From NCBI GenBank assembly GCA_017452525.1, contig JAFTMG010000008.1, positions 1 to 64,000 of the forward strand: DNA of 64,000 nt, in the 5' to 3' direction. Shown piece after piece: positions 8,879 to 17,017 of this stretch. Made by a program: the position numbers and the translations under genes. The stretch comes from Clostridia bacterium. GTDB lineage: Bacteria; Bacillota; Clostridia; Oscillospirales; CAG-272. Position 1 is the first letter of the stretch. Each line of letters begins with the position of its first letter. Under the pieces are notes generated by a model that worked only from the letters and a program-made list of their open reading frames with translations, was not told the origin of the DNA and did not search any database.

Positions 8879-8918
8879 AAAAATCCCGATAGCACTCACA
8901 AGCGCTATCGGGATTTTT
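8879..8918. terminator. Terminator after the ion permease gene
   Basis: Stem of 15 bases, AAAAATCCCGATAGC (8879-8893) / GCTATCGGGATTTTT (8904-8918). It lies downstream of the leftward permease gene and has U-tracts on both strands. Confidence 0.9.
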
Positions 8919-8960
8919 CGGTCTGCCATTCAATTTCAAGCGGACGGTGGTGTATCCGGG

Positions 8961-10232
8961 TCACATGCCGTACAGGACCCAGAAATAAATATAGGCGGGG
9001 ATGATCGCCGCAAGGGTAAAGGGTATACCGATGCGGAAGAAATCCTTGTTTTTAACGGTGTAGCCCTCTTTCCGCAGAATGCCGATGCCGGTGATGTTGG
9101 CGGAGGCGCCGATGGGGGTGCAGTTTCCGCCGAGGGTCGCGCCGGACAAAAGCCCGAAATAGAGGAGCGTTGGATCGATCCCCAGCGCACCCGCAAGGCC
9201 CGTCACCACGGGAAGCATGGTTGCCACGTAGGGAATGTTGTCGATGAAGGCGGAGATCAGAACGGATGCCCAGATGATGACGGTGTAAAGCAGGAATACG
9301 TTGCCGTGTCCCATTTTAGCAAGCAGGTCTGCCGCCGCGTCGATCACACCCATATTGGTGATGCCGCCGATCATCAGAAAGAGCCCCAGCAGAAGTCCGA
9401 TGGTCTCAAAATCGATGGCTCGCAGCGGCTCGGTCAGGGCGGTAAGACTTCTTTTTTTGATCACGCTGTCGATCAGACCGACTGCGAAGAGGGTCACGCA
9501 GATCAGTCCGTTGGTGATATCGGGCTTGTTGGGAATGAAGGATGCCGTGATCAGCAACATGATGCTCAAAAGGAGCAGCACGGAGGGAACGTAATCGGTC
9601 ACTTCGGTCCTGTGCGGGTCCTTCTCGATCTTCTCCTTGGCGTGGCGGAAGAGAATGGCGAGGATCGCGGCGGAGACGAGGGCACCCAGCTCCACGGCGA
9701 AGAAGATGCCGGGTTTGCCCTTGTACCGGAAAAAGTCCAGAAAGCTCATGTGAGCGTAGGAGCCGAGCATGATGGCGGTGGTGTCGCCCACCAGCGTTGC
9801 CGCACCCTGCAGATTGGAGGAAACGGCGATGCCGATGATGAAGGGAACGGGGTTGGTGTTCAGCTTTTTGCAGATCGCCAATGCCACGGGAGCCACCATC
9901 AAAACGGTTGCCACGTTATCCACGAAAGCGGAAATGATGCCTGCAAACAGAGAAAGGGCGACCGCCGCCATCTGTACGTTGGGTACCCTCGACATAACCA
10001 GATCCGCCAGCAGCGCAGGCATTTTACTGTCGATGAACAGTTTGACAAGTCCCATCGTGCCTGCGATCATGAGAAGCACGTTGAAGTCGATGGAGCCGAT
10101 GATGTCCTGCACGGGCAGCATACCGCTGATCACAAAAAGCAGAGCAGAGAAGAGGGCGATATAGGGTCGGTATTTGCTGAAAACGAGCATGAAGACGTAT
10201 GTGACGGCGAATAAAATGATGGCATAGACCAT
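8961..10232 (-). CDS. ArsB/NhaD superfamily ion permease
   Basis: About 423 residues with 11-12 membrane segments. The two pseudo-symmetric halves each carry a helix-break motif: FVDNVATVLMVAPVAL in the first half and FIDNIPYVATMLPVV in the second, with GGNCTPIGASANITGIG near the end. These are hallmarks of the ion transporter superfamily that includes NhaD sodium/proton antiporters, ArsB and SLC13 carriers; the ion cannot be fixed. The start is set at the ATG 10232 behind GGAGG at ~12 bases; a longer TTG-initiated form reaching 10292 would run into the promoter. Single-gene unit with its own promoter and terminator. Confidence 0.85.
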   Translation of the reverse strand: MVYAIILFAVTYVFMLVFSKYRPYIALFSALLFVISGMLPVQDIIGSIDFNVLLMIAGTMGLVKLFIDSKMPALLADLVMSRVPNVQMAAVALSLFAGIISAFVDNVATVLMVAPVALAICKKLNTNPVPFIIGIAVSSNLQGAATLVGDTTAIMLGSYAHMSFLDFFRYKGKPGIFFAVELGALVSAAILAILFRHAKEKIEKDPHRTEVTDYVPSVLLLLSIMLLITASFIPNKPDITNGLICVTLFAVGLIDSVIKKRSLTALTEPLRAIDFETIGLLLGLFLMIGGITNMGVIDAAADLLAKMGHGNVFLLYTVIIWASVLISAFIDNIPYVATMLPVVTGLAGALGIDPTLLYFGLLSGATLGGNCTPIGASANITGIGILRKEGYTVKNKDFFRIGIPFTLAAIIPAYIYFWVLYGM

Positions 10233-10291
10233 GTGTTTTGGATAACCTCCGAAAGCAAGTATTTTGATACATCCTTGCTCAATCATATACA

Positions 10292-10320
10292 ATCATAACA
10301 AATTTTTATCTGCGTTGCAA
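10292..10320 (-). promoter_or_regulatory. Promoter of the ion permease gene
   Basis: Minus-strand TTGCAA (10320-10315) and TATGAT (10297-10292), 17-base spacer, about 60 bases before the chosen start. Confidence 0.7.
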
Positions 10321-10346
10321 GAAAAATTTTCCTGTACAAAAAAAGT

Positions 10347-11297
10347 TTACAAATTCTCCTGAAGAGTGCCTGCGTTGTTTTTGAGATCCTCATAAGCGGA
10401 TATGATGCCATATTCGTTCAGTATTCTACGGAGCGTTGATTTGTTCCCGGCGCTCATAGCGCACATGGGCAGACGGAATTCCTCGGTGCATCTGCCGCTC
10501 ATGGCGAGCGCCGTTTTGACGGGGATGGGATTGACCTCGGAGAAGAGGGCGCGGATGAGGGGGAGGTAATAGAGCTGGAGAGTGGAGGCGGCGGCAAGCT
10601 CACCCTGTTGCACAAGGCGGCAGAGCAGCTGCATGCCTGCGGGGAGCAGATTGGAAAGCACCGAGATGACTCCCGCACCGCCCATGGCAACGGTGGGAAC
10701 GGTCAGCTCGTCGTTGCCGGTATAGACGTCCAGATCCTCTCCGCACGCCGCCGTGATCTCCATTGCCGTTTGCATGCTGCCCGATGCCTCCTTGACCGCT
10801 ACGATGTTTTCCCGCTTGGCAAGCTCGGCAAAGACAGGGATCGGAACGGTCAGTCCCGTTCTGGCGGGGACGTGATAGAGAATGATGGGAAGCTTGACCC
10901 GCTCCGCCACCAGACCGAAGGATCGCAGAAGCCCCTCGGGGGTCGCCTTGTTGTAATAGGGAGTGACCAGAAGAAGCCCGCGGCAGCCGACCTCGGCGGC
11001 GTTTTTGGAGCGGCGCAGCATGACCTCGGTATCGTTGGAGCCGCACCCCGCGATGATGGGAACCCGTCCGTCCGCCTGCTCCACGGCAATGCGCAGAAGG
11101 TGCTTGTGCTCCTGCTCGCTCAGGGTGGATGCCTCGCCCGTGGTACCTGCAATGACGAGCGCGGAGATGCCGGCGTCGAGCTGTGCTTCGATCAGCGCGC
11201 GGAAGGCAACCTCGTCCACCGTCTTCGCCCCCTCCTTGAAGGGGGTCACCAGCGCAGTGGCGGCACCTTCAAACAGCCTCGGTTTATGTTTACTCAT
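10347..11297 (-). CDS. dapA: 4-hydroxy-tetrahydrodipicolinate synthase (DapA)
   Basis: 316 residues, cytosolic. Condenses pyruvate with aspartate semialdehyde in the lysine/diaminopimelate pathway. Visible active-site features: GTTGE at 51-55, Tyr141 (LYHVPART, with the carboxylate-binding Arg), and the Schiff-base Lys169 in VAVKEASG. The (beta/alpha)8 barrel length is normal. The C-terminal ~25 residues are an extra helix with no clear match. GAGAGG precedes the ATG. It stands alone, not with dapB or asd, and is divergent from queA. Relatives such as N-acetylneuraminate lyase share the fold, but the active-site set fits DapA best. Confidence 0.88.
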   Translation of the reverse strand: MSKHKPRLFEGAATALVTPFKEGAKTVDEVAFRALIEAQLDAGISALVIAGTTGEASTLSEQEHKHLLRIAVEQADGRVPIIAGCGSNDTEVMLRRSKNAAEVGCRGLLLVTPYYNKATPEGLLRSFGLVAERVKLPIILYHVPARTGLTVPIPVFAELAKRENIVAVKEASGSMQTAMEITAACGEDLDVYTGNDELTVPTVAMGGAGVISVLSNLLPAGMQLLCRLVQQGELAAASTLQLYYLPLIRALFSEVNPIPVKTALAMSGRCTEEFRLPMCAMSAGNKSTLRRILNEYGIISAYEDLKNNAGTLQENL

Positions 11298-11347
11298 GAA
11301 AAGAACCTCTCTTTGTGTGAATTTTTTGGAAACTCCGCAAAAACCCG

Positions 11348-11376
11348 TTGCAATTGGGCGAAAAATACTTTATAAT
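11348..11376 (+). promoter_or_regulatory. Promoter of queA
   Basis: TTGCAA (11348-11353) and TATAAT (11371-11376), 17-base spacer. Transcription would begin near 11383, giving an unusually long ~205-base leader before queA. Confidence 0.75.
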
Positions 11377-11479
11377 AATATAATCGGGATATTGTTGTTA
11401 TGACGGTGTCCCGCGGTAAAGTTTCTTTACGACAGATTATGACGGCGGCAGGAAAACCGTGCCTGCGCGCCGATAGAAG

Positions 11480-11562
11480 TTTGAAAATAGTTTTTTCAAA
11501 CAGCATTTGTGCCTTGACGGCGGAGTACCGTCATTTCGGAAAACCGAAACCGTCACAAATGC
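11480..11562 (+). promoter_or_regulatory. Structured leader RNA upstream of queA
   Basis: A 9-base outer stem GCATTTGTG (11503-11511) / CACAAATGC (11554-11562) encloses two hairpins: GACGG (11516-11520) / CCGTC (11528-11532) with a 7-base loop, and TTTCGG (11534-11539) / CCGAAA (11544-11549) with loop AAAA. Just upstream, TTTGAAAA and TTTTTCAAA (11480-11500) can form another hairpin. This is a compact two-hairpin junction ending about 10 bases before the queA ribosome site. I do not recognise it as a known preQ1 class; function unknown. Confidence 0.55.
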
Positions 11563-11590
11563 AAGTTCGCAGAAAGGAATGGTCGTATTT

Positions 11591-12670
11591 ATGAACACCC
11601 CGATCGTCAATCAAAAGCCCGCCACCGACCTCAAGACCTCCGATTTTTACTATGATCTGCCCGAGGAACTGATCGCACAGCATCCTGCTGAGCAGCGGGA
11701 CCATTCCCGTCTGATGGTGGTCCACCGTGAGAGCGGAGAGATCGAGCATAAGCATTTTTATGATATCATCGATTATCTGAGACCCGGCGACACGCTGGTC
11801 ATCAACGATTCCAAGGTCATTCCCGCCCGCCTTTACGGTTGCATGGAGCGCCGTCCCGAGGCGGCGCTGGAGATCCTGTTGCTCCGTCAGCACGAGCTGG
11901 ATACGTGGGAGGCGCTGGTCAAGCCGGGCAAGCGCGCCCGCATCGGCGAGAAGCTGATCTTCGGCGAGGGGATGCTGCGCGGCGAGGTGGTCGACATTGT
12001 CGAGGAGGGCAATCGCCTCATCCGCTTTGACTACGACCGCGAGAAATATGAGAATATCTACGACGTCCTCAATCTGATCGGGCTGATGCCCCTGCCGCCC
12101 TACATCACCGAAAAGCTTGCCGACCGTGATCGCTATCAGACGGTCTACGCCCGTGAGGAGGGCTCTGCGGCTGCCCCCACGGCGGGATTGCATTTCACCC
12201 CCGAGCTGATGCAAAAGATCCGCGAGAAGGGCATTGCCATCGTCCCCGTCATGCTTCATGTGGGACTCGGCACCTTCCGCCCCGTCAAAGAGGATAACAT
12301 CGCCGACCATCTGATGCACACCGAGTTTTTCTCGGTCAGCGAGGAAAGCGCACGCATCATCAATGAGCGAAAGGCCGCCGGCGGACGGCTGATCTGCGTC
12401 GGCACCACTTCCTGCCGCACCATCGAATCGGTGGCGGAGGAGGACGGTCACATTCCCGCGAGATCGGGTGACACGGGTATCTTCATCTACCCCGGCTATC
12501 GCTTCAAGGCCGTCGACGCACTGATTACCAATTTCCATCTGCCCGAGTCGACGCTCTTGATGCTTATCTCTGCCCTCTACAACCGCGAGGATATGCTCGC
12601 CGCCTACCACACGGCGGTGGAGGAGAAGTATCGCTTCTTCAGCTTCGGGGACGCGATGTTTATATGTTGA
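11591..12670 (+). CDS. queA: S-adenosylmethionine:tRNA ribosyltransferase-isomerase (QueA)
   Basis: 359 residues, cytosolic. Transfers and isomerises the ribosyl part of SAM onto 7-aminomethyl-7-deazaguanine in tRNA, making epoxyqueuosine. Family segments: SDFYYDLPEELIAQHP near the N-terminus, SKVIPARLYG, the AAPTAGLHFT motif, MLHVGLGTFRPV and TNFHLPESTLLMLISA. The ATG at 11591 is preferred, with AAAGGA at 11573-11578 (12 bases); an alternative ATG at 11579 overlaps that site. The C-terminus ends in DAMFIC; a near copy of this tail occurs downstream of the toxin-antitoxin genes (see findings). Other queuosine genes are not in the window. Confidence 0.95.
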   Translation: MNTPIVNQKPATDLKTSDFYYDLPEELIAQHPAEQRDHSRLMVVHRESGEIEHKHFYDIIDYLRPGDTLVINDSKVIPARLYGCMERRPEAALEILLLRQHELDTWEALVKPGKRARIGEKLIFGEGMLRGEVVDIVEEGNRLIRFDYDREKYENIYDVLNLIGLMPLPPYITEKLADRDRYQTVYAREEGSAAAPTAGLHFTPELMQKIREKGIAIVPVMLHVGLGTFRPVKEDNIADHLMHTEFFSVSEESARIINERKAAGGRLICVGTTSCRTIESVAEEDGHIPARSGDTGIFIYPGYRFKAVDALITNFHLPESTLLMLISALYNREDMLAAYHTAVEEKYRFFSFGDAMFIC

Positions 12671-12705
12671 AAACTGAACATAACATGCGCACAATTAAAT
12701 GATAT

Positions 12706-12758
12706 TTGCAAAAAATGCAACATAATATGTTGACAAATTGGATATAATATGATATACT
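12706..12758 (+). promoter_or_regulatory. Promoter and operator-like inverted repeats of the toxin-antitoxin operon
   Basis: TTGACA (12730-12735) and TATACT (12753-12758) with a 17-base spacer. A perfect inverted repeat CAACATA / TATGTTG (12718-12724, 12726-12732, one base between) overlaps the -35 box, and TTGCA / TGCAA (12706-12710, 12716-12720) lies next to it. DinJ-type antitoxins autoregulate through such palindromes. Confidence 0.7.
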
Positions 12759-12780
12759 GTTATCGAAAGGAGTTGATATT

Positions 12781-13062
12781 ATGTCTAAAGTATCTACGAA
12801 CATCAGCCTGGATGCTGAAACCAAAGCCAAGGCACAGGTAATGCTTGCTGATCTTGGAATGGATCTCTCTACGGCTGTAAACATTTTTCTTCGTCAAATG
12901 CTTTATGAAGGTGGAATTCCGTTTTCTATTACCAGAGAAGTGCCTAATAAGATAACTCTTGATGCGATGAAAGAGGCGCAGGAAATGTTCCGTTCTCCTG
13001 AAAAATATAAGAAATATGACAACGTGGACAGTATGATGGAGGACATTTTAGGTGAGGTATGA
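12781..13062 (+). CDS. RelB/DinJ family antitoxin
   Basis: 93 residues. The N-terminus (STNISLDAETKAKAQ) is the ribbon-helix-helix strand plus first helix, followed by DLGMDLSTAVNIFLRQM, the typical DinJ helix pair. The C-terminal half (EVPNKITLDAMKEAQ onward) is the toxin-binding part. It should bind DNA as a dimer and neutralise the toxin encoded next. AAAGGAG precedes the ATG at 12781. The toxin gene overlaps its 3' end by 11 bases. AT-richer than the flanking housekeeping genes, which suggests acquisition. Confidence 0.9.
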   Translation: MSKVSTNISLDAETKAKAQVMLADLGMDLSTAVNIFLRQMLYEGGIPFSITREVPNKITLDAMKEAQEMFRSPEKYKKYDNVDSMMEDILGEV

Positions 13063-13327
13063 AATTGTTCCTTCAAATCAATTTAAGAAAGACTTGAAGC
13101 TTGCACAAAAGCGCGGCTATGACCTTGAAAAAATCAAGAAGGTGATTGCGACTCTTGCGAACGGCGAAACGCTTGAAGCAAAGTATCGTGATCATTTGCT
13201 GACCGGAGACTACGGTGGATATCGTGAGTGTCATATTCAGCCTGATTGGTTGCTTGTATATCAGATAGACGGAGATCAGTTGATTTTATTATTGGCTCGA
13301 ACAGGTACGCATAGCGACTTATTCTGA
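13052..13327 (+). CDS. YafQ-type mRNA interferase toxin (RelE superfamily)
   Basis: 91 residues. Family members cleave mRNA on the ribosome. The catalytic set matches the pattern of E. coli YafQ: His48, His61, Asp65 and His87, in RDHLL, ECHIQPDW and TGTHSDLF. The start is GTG at 13052 inside the antitoxin gene, with GGAGG at 13038-13042 about 9 bases upstream; the frame has no ATG that would give a full fold. All the key residues are present, so it is probably active when not bound by the antitoxin. Confidence 0.9.
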   Translation: MRYEIVPSNQFKKDLKLAQKRGYDLEKIKKVIATLANGETLEAKYRDHLLTGDYGGYRECHIQPDWLLVYQIDGDQLILLLARTGTHSDLF

Positions 13328-13330
13328 GGT

Positions 13331-13366
13331 TTACCGATTGGTTTGTGCAATCTTACCAATCGGTAA
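13331..13366 (+). terminator. Hairpin after the toxin gene
   Basis: Eleven-base stem TTACCGATTGG (13331-13341) / CCAATCGGTAA (13356-13366) right after the toxin stop. The tract that follows (GTTCTTATAT) is only partly U-rich, so it is a weak terminator or a stability hairpin. Confidence 0.5.
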
Positions 13367-13373
13367 GTTCTTA

Positions 13374-13412
13374 TATAGCATCAACATCGCGGATGCCATG
13401 TTTATCGAGTAA
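13374..13412 (+). pseudogene. Possible remnant of a queA 3' end
   Basis: Twelve sense codons and a TAA reading YSINIADAMFIE. The last part parallels the QueA C-terminus (FGDAMFI). Bases 13379-13406 match 12637-12664 at 21 of 28 positions. It is too short for more than a hint that the toxin-antitoxin module was inserted at or near the end of queA. Confidence 0.3.
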
Positions 13413-13438
13413 AAGTTGATTGCAGATGAGGGGATCCA

Positions 13439-13924
13439 ATGAAAACAGCTTTGAAAATTTTGCGAATCGTGATGTGTGCAATCGTTTCTGTTTACACCGT
13501 TTATCTCTGTATCAATGTCGGACGCACGGCGTATTTGAAGGGGCAGGTCATGCAAATGAATCCGGATGGGGCATTTGAATTGGTTTGGAGCGGTATCAAT
13601 CAAGAAGTCGTGTTGTACATTGCCGTAGGACTTTTCATTTTACTGCTGGGCGTTGCAAGTGCCTTTCTCATGTTCAAAAATGGTCGCATATTTACTGCCG
13701 TGGCTTCTGTTTGTGTCATTGTATGCGCCTTGCTCGGTACCTTCCTGAATACGGAACTTTCCGAGTATATGTTCATGAAATACCAATTGGGGATGTCGCG
13801 AATCCCTGTTGAAGCTGCGCTTTCCGTTAAACCTCTGCTTGCCAGACTGTGTATTTACACTGCCGTTCTCTATGTTGTGTTATATCTGATCTTATATTAC
13901 CGTCAAAGAAAAGAGGAAACGTGA
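13439..13924 (+). CDS. Hypothetical membrane protein with four predicted helices
   Basis: 161 residues, not recognised. Hydrophobic stretches near residues 8-26, 58-80, 84-103 and 133-153 suggest four membrane segments with a short extracytoplasmic loop (NVGRTAYLKGQV onward) between the first two. GATGAGGGG lies just before the ATG. Its stop overlaps the next start as TGATG (13922-13926), so it is probably translationally coupled to the MBL-fold hydrolase. Base composition is more AT-rich than in the downstream genes, which suggests it arrived separately. Confidence 0.7.
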   Translation: MKTALKILRIVMCAIVSVYTVYLCINVGRTAYLKGQVMQMNPDGAFELVWSGINQEVVLYIAVGLFILLLGVASAFLMFKNGRIFTAVASVCVIVCALLGTFLNTELSEYMFMKYQLGMSRIPVEAALSVKPLLARLCIYTAVLYVVLYLILYYRQRKEET

Positions 13925-14751
13925 TGAAAAATGCCATTCATATGCTTCATTCGATCACCAATACCCAAATGAACAGCTTTCTGATCACCACCGCGTCCGG
14001 TAAGATCATTGCCATCGACGGCGGTCTGCGCGGGGATGCTCTCTATTTTCTTGAGTATCTGCGCTTGCTGTCGGGGCAGGAGATCCCCCACATCGACGTG
14101 TGGTTTCTGACCCACCCCCATCTCGATCACATCGATGCCTTCATGGAGATCATGCAGAATCACCGCGAGGAGCTGACGGTGGGTGAGATCCGCTTCGGCT
14201 TCCCGTCCCGCGAGTTCATGGCGCTGGAGGACAAGAGCGCCGTGCAGACGATGACGGAGTTCTATGAGGTGCTACCCCTTTTTGCCGACAAGGTGAGATT
14301 CACCTCGGGCGGCACGGTGCTGGAGGTGGGCGAGGCGAAATTTACCGTTCTGTATTCCCACGATTCCGAGTTTACCCACAACGTATGCAATAACAGCTCA
14401 CTGGTCTTCCGCCTCGACCTTGGCGACAAGTCCGCCATTTTCACGGGCGACTGCGGCGTGGAGGCAGGGCAGAAGATCGTCCGCATGTGGGGCGACACGG
14501 GACTACTCAAGGCGGATATCTGCCAGATGGCGCATCACGGGCAGAACGGCTGTGACCGCGCCTTCTATGAGGCGGTCTCCCCCGAGATCTGCCTTTGGTG
14601 TACGCCTCTGTGGCTGTGGAACAACGACCGCGGAAAGGGCTTTAACACCCATATCTGGAAGACGGTGGAGGTTCGCGGCTGGATGGACGAGATCGGCGTG
14701 AAGACAAATCTGAAAATTTGCGACGGCACGCAGGTGCTGGAGCTGGACTGA
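13924..14751 (+). CDS. MBL-fold metallo-hydrolase
   Basis: 275 residues without a signal peptide. The metal motif HPHLDHID gives His64, His66, Asp68 and His69 (HxHxDH); a later Asp in FTGDCG and His in MAHHGQNG complete the usual di-zinc site. The architecture resembles the ComEC C-terminal hydrolase domain and related stand-alone proteins; the substrate is unknown. The start overlaps the previous stop (TGATG). miaA follows 3 bases after its stop, so it is the lead-in of the miaA-ylmH gene series. Confidence 0.85.
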   Translation: MKNAIHMLHSITNTQMNSFLITTASGKIIAIDGGLRGDALYFLEYLRLLSGQEIPHIDVWFLTHPHLDHIDAFMEIMQNHREELTVGEIRFGFPSREFMALEDKSAVQTMTEFYEVLPLFADKVRFTSGGTVLEVGEAKFTVLYSHDSEFTHNVCNNSSLVFRLDLGDKSAIFTGDCGVEAGQKIVRMWGDTGLLKADICQMAHHGQNGCDRAFYEAVSPEICLWCTPLWLWNNDRGKGFNTHIWKTVEVRGWMDEIGVKTNLKICDGTQVLELD

Positions 14752-14754
14752 GAT

Positions 14755-15711
14755 ATGAGCAACAAACCGAAGATCATCGCTGTGGTAGGGCCGACGGCGA
14801 GTGGAAAAACAGCGCTTAGCGTGGCACTTGCCAAGGCGCTGGGAGGCGAGGTCCTTTCCTGTGATTCGATGCAGATCTACCGTGATATGGATATCGGTAC
14901 CGCCAAGCCGACTGAGGAGGAGAGGGAGGGGATCCCGCACCATCTGATCGACGTCGCGGCGGCGGACGAGCCCTTTTCCTGCGCCGAATACGCCGCCCTT
15001 GCCAAGTGTAAGGTTGCCGAGGTGCTCGCGCGTGGCAGGCTCCCCATCTTCTGCGGCGGCACGGGGCTGTATCTGGACGGCGTCCTGCGCGGCGGCAGCA
15101 GCTATGAAAAGACCGAGACCGATCCTGCCTACCGCGCCTCTCTGGAGCGTATGGCGGCAGAGCAGGGAGCCGGGGCGGTCCACGCCATGCTTGCCGCGGT
15201 CGACCCCGAAGCGGCGCAGGCAACGCATCCGAACAATGTCAAGCGCGTTATCCGCGCGCTGGAGATCTATCACACCACGGGCATGACCAAGACCGAGCTG
15301 GATCGCAGATCGGTGCAGACCGAATCCGATTACGACGCGCTGGTGCTGGGGATCCGTTTCCCCGACACCGAGACGCTCTACCGCCGCATCAATCTGCGGG
15401 TGGATATGATGATCGAGCAGGGACTTTTGGAGGAATGCCGCGCGCTGATGGCGGCGGGCGTGTTTGCGCGCTCTGCCACGGCGGCGCAGGCGATCGGCTA
15501 CAAGGAGCTGTTCCCCTATCTGCGGGGCGAGCTCTCGCTGGAGAGCTGTGTCGAGACATTGAAAATGGCGACCCGCCGCTACGCCAAGCGGCAGATGACG
15601 TGGTTCCGCATGCACGGACACGTGCATTGGCTGGACCGCACGGAGGAGACCACCGCAGAGCAATTGCTGCATATGGCGCGGGAAGAGGTCTTGAAATTTC
15701 TTGGAAAATAA
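14755..15711 (+). CDS. miaA: tRNA dimethylallyltransferase (MiaA)
   Basis: 318 residues. Adds a dimethylallyl group to A37 of tRNAs that read codons starting with U. The P-loop GPTASGKT occupies 12-19, Asp37 lies in DSMQIYR, and further family segments are GTAKP, HHLID, FCGGTGLYLDGVL, and the tail YAKRQMTWFR. Length is normal. It starts 3 bases after the MBL gene; a weak GAG lies close before the ATG, so coupling to the upstream gene is likely. Confidence 0.95.
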   Translation: MSNKPKIIAVVGPTASGKTALSVALAKALGGEVLSCDSMQIYRDMDIGTAKPTEEEREGIPHHLIDVAAADEPFSCAEYAALAKCKVAEVLARGRLPIFCGGTGLYLDGVLRGGSSYEKTETDPAYRASLERMAAEQGAGAVHAMLAAVDPEAAQATHPNNVKRVIRALEIYHTTGMTKTELDRRSVQTESDYDALVLGIRFPDTETLYRRINLRVDMMIEQGLLEECRALMAAGVFARSATAAQAIGYKELFPYLRGELSLESCVETLKMATRRYAKRQMTWFRMHGHVHWLDRTEETTAEQLLHMAREEVLKFLGK

Positions 15712-15738
15712 ACGGTACGTTGCAGAGGGAGGGACGGC

Positions 15739-16989
15739 ATGGAACGAAAGATCGATATACGAAGGCTGGTGCGCAACGCGCTGACCGTACTGATCATGAC
15801 GGGACTGATCGCCTACATCGTCTATCACTGTCTGCAATATTTCAAGGACCCGGTGCAGACCACGGCGGTGCTTCGTCGGTCGGAGAAGGAGACACAGCAG
15901 CTGACCGCTTATATCTTCCGCGATGAGACGGTGCTTCGCTCCCCCGAGAGCGGCGCCCTACGCACGCTGTACGAGGACGGCGTCCACGTTCCCGTGGACA
16001 GTGAGGTGGCAAGGGTCTACGTCAGCCGGGACGGCGAGCGTCTGTACGCCCGGCTGCAGGAGCTGGGGGCGGAGATCGCCTTTTACGAGCAATGCATGGA
16101 TACCGCGGGCATGTCGCAGATCGACCTGCCTGCCTTGAACGAGGAGATCGCCAAGCTTTACGGCGAGACGATGAACGCCGCCACCTCGGGTGACGGTGCC
16201 ATGGCGGATCGGCTCTCGCGGGAGCTGTTGGTGCTGATCAATCGCAGGGACATACTGACCGGTGAACTTGCCGATATGCCCGCGAAATACGCTGCGTTGC
16301 AGGCGCAGAAGCGCGCGCTGGAGGCGGAATACGCCGGCACCTACGCTTCGGTTGTGACCGAAAAAAGCGGATATTATTTCCGCGAGACCGATGGCTACGA
16401 GGCGTGGTACACCAACGAAGCGTTGAGAACTATGACGTTCGACGGCTTTTTTGAACTGATCGAGCGCGCGCCGACCTCTACTGCGCAGGACGCGGGCAAG
16501 ATGATCGGCGACTATATCTGGTATGTTGCCGTTCCCACCGTCAAGAGCGAAAGCCAGACGCTTTCGGAGGGGGAAAACTACCCCATCACCTTCGCGGACG
16601 GTGTGACCACCCTTTCCATGACCCTTGACCGAATTCTGACACAGGCGGGAGACGAGCGTTGCGTGCTGATCTTCCGCACGGGACAGATGCCCGCGGGCTT
16701 TGATTATACCCGCCGGCAGACGGTCACGGTCGGCGTGGGGGAGACGAGCGGACTTCGCGTGCCGCAGACGGCGATCCTCGTGGGGAAGGACGGCGAGATG
16801 GGTGTTTACGTTCTGGACGTTGCCCGTGTCCGCTACCGCAGGATCGAGGTGATCTGGCGCGGAGACGGCTATGTGCTTGCCCGCGAGACGGACCGTACCG
16901 CCGAGGGACATGAGAACGATCTGGGATATCAGGAGCTGGTGATCATCGGCTCGGACGAAGAGCTGTATGACGGCAAGCTACTGTATTGA
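15739..16989 (+). CDS. HlyD-like membrane-anchored protein of the ylm cluster
   Basis: 416 residues. One N-terminal membrane anchor (residues ~14-36), then an extracytoplasmic part: a lipoyl/barrel-sandwich half (LRSPESGALRTLYEDGVHVPVDSEVARVY-like region), a helical hairpin (residues ~95-195) and C-terminal beta barrels with a TVGVGETSGLRVPQTAI segment. This is the layout of HlyD-type periplasmic adaptors, but the organism is Gram-positive in type and no ABC or MFS exporter is adjacent. Such a protein is commonly found upstream of yggS-sepF in Clostridia, so a cell-envelope or division role is more likely than export (inference). GGAGGGACGGC precedes the ATG. Confidence 0.8.
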   Translation: MERKIDIRRLVRNALTVLIMTGLIAYIVYHCLQYFKDPVQTTAVLRRSEKETQQLTAYIFRDETVLRSPESGALRTLYEDGVHVPVDSEVARVYVSRDGERLYARLQELGAEIAFYEQCMDTAGMSQIDLPALNEEIAKLYGETMNAATSGDGAMADRLSRELLVLINRRDILTGELADMPAKYAALQAQKRALEAEYAGTYASVVTEKSGYYFRETDGYEAWYTNEALRTMTFDGFFELIERAPTSTAQDAGKMIGDYIWYVAVPTVKSESQTLSEGENYPITFADGVTTLSMTLDRILTQAGDERCVLIFRTGQMPAGFDYTRRQTVTVGVGETSGLRVPQTAILVGKDGEMGVYVLDVARVRYRRIEVIWRGDGYVLARETDRTAEGHENDLGYQELVIIGSDEELYDGKLLY

Positions 16990-17017
16990 TGCTGTATGGA
17001 AAAGGAGATGGACAGAA

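Noticed and set aside
11383..11590. Known preQ1 riboswitch before queA
   Set aside because: Stem and loop arrangement does not match the compact preQ1-I pseudoknot or the preQ1-II pattern as I remember them; kept only as an unknown structured leader.
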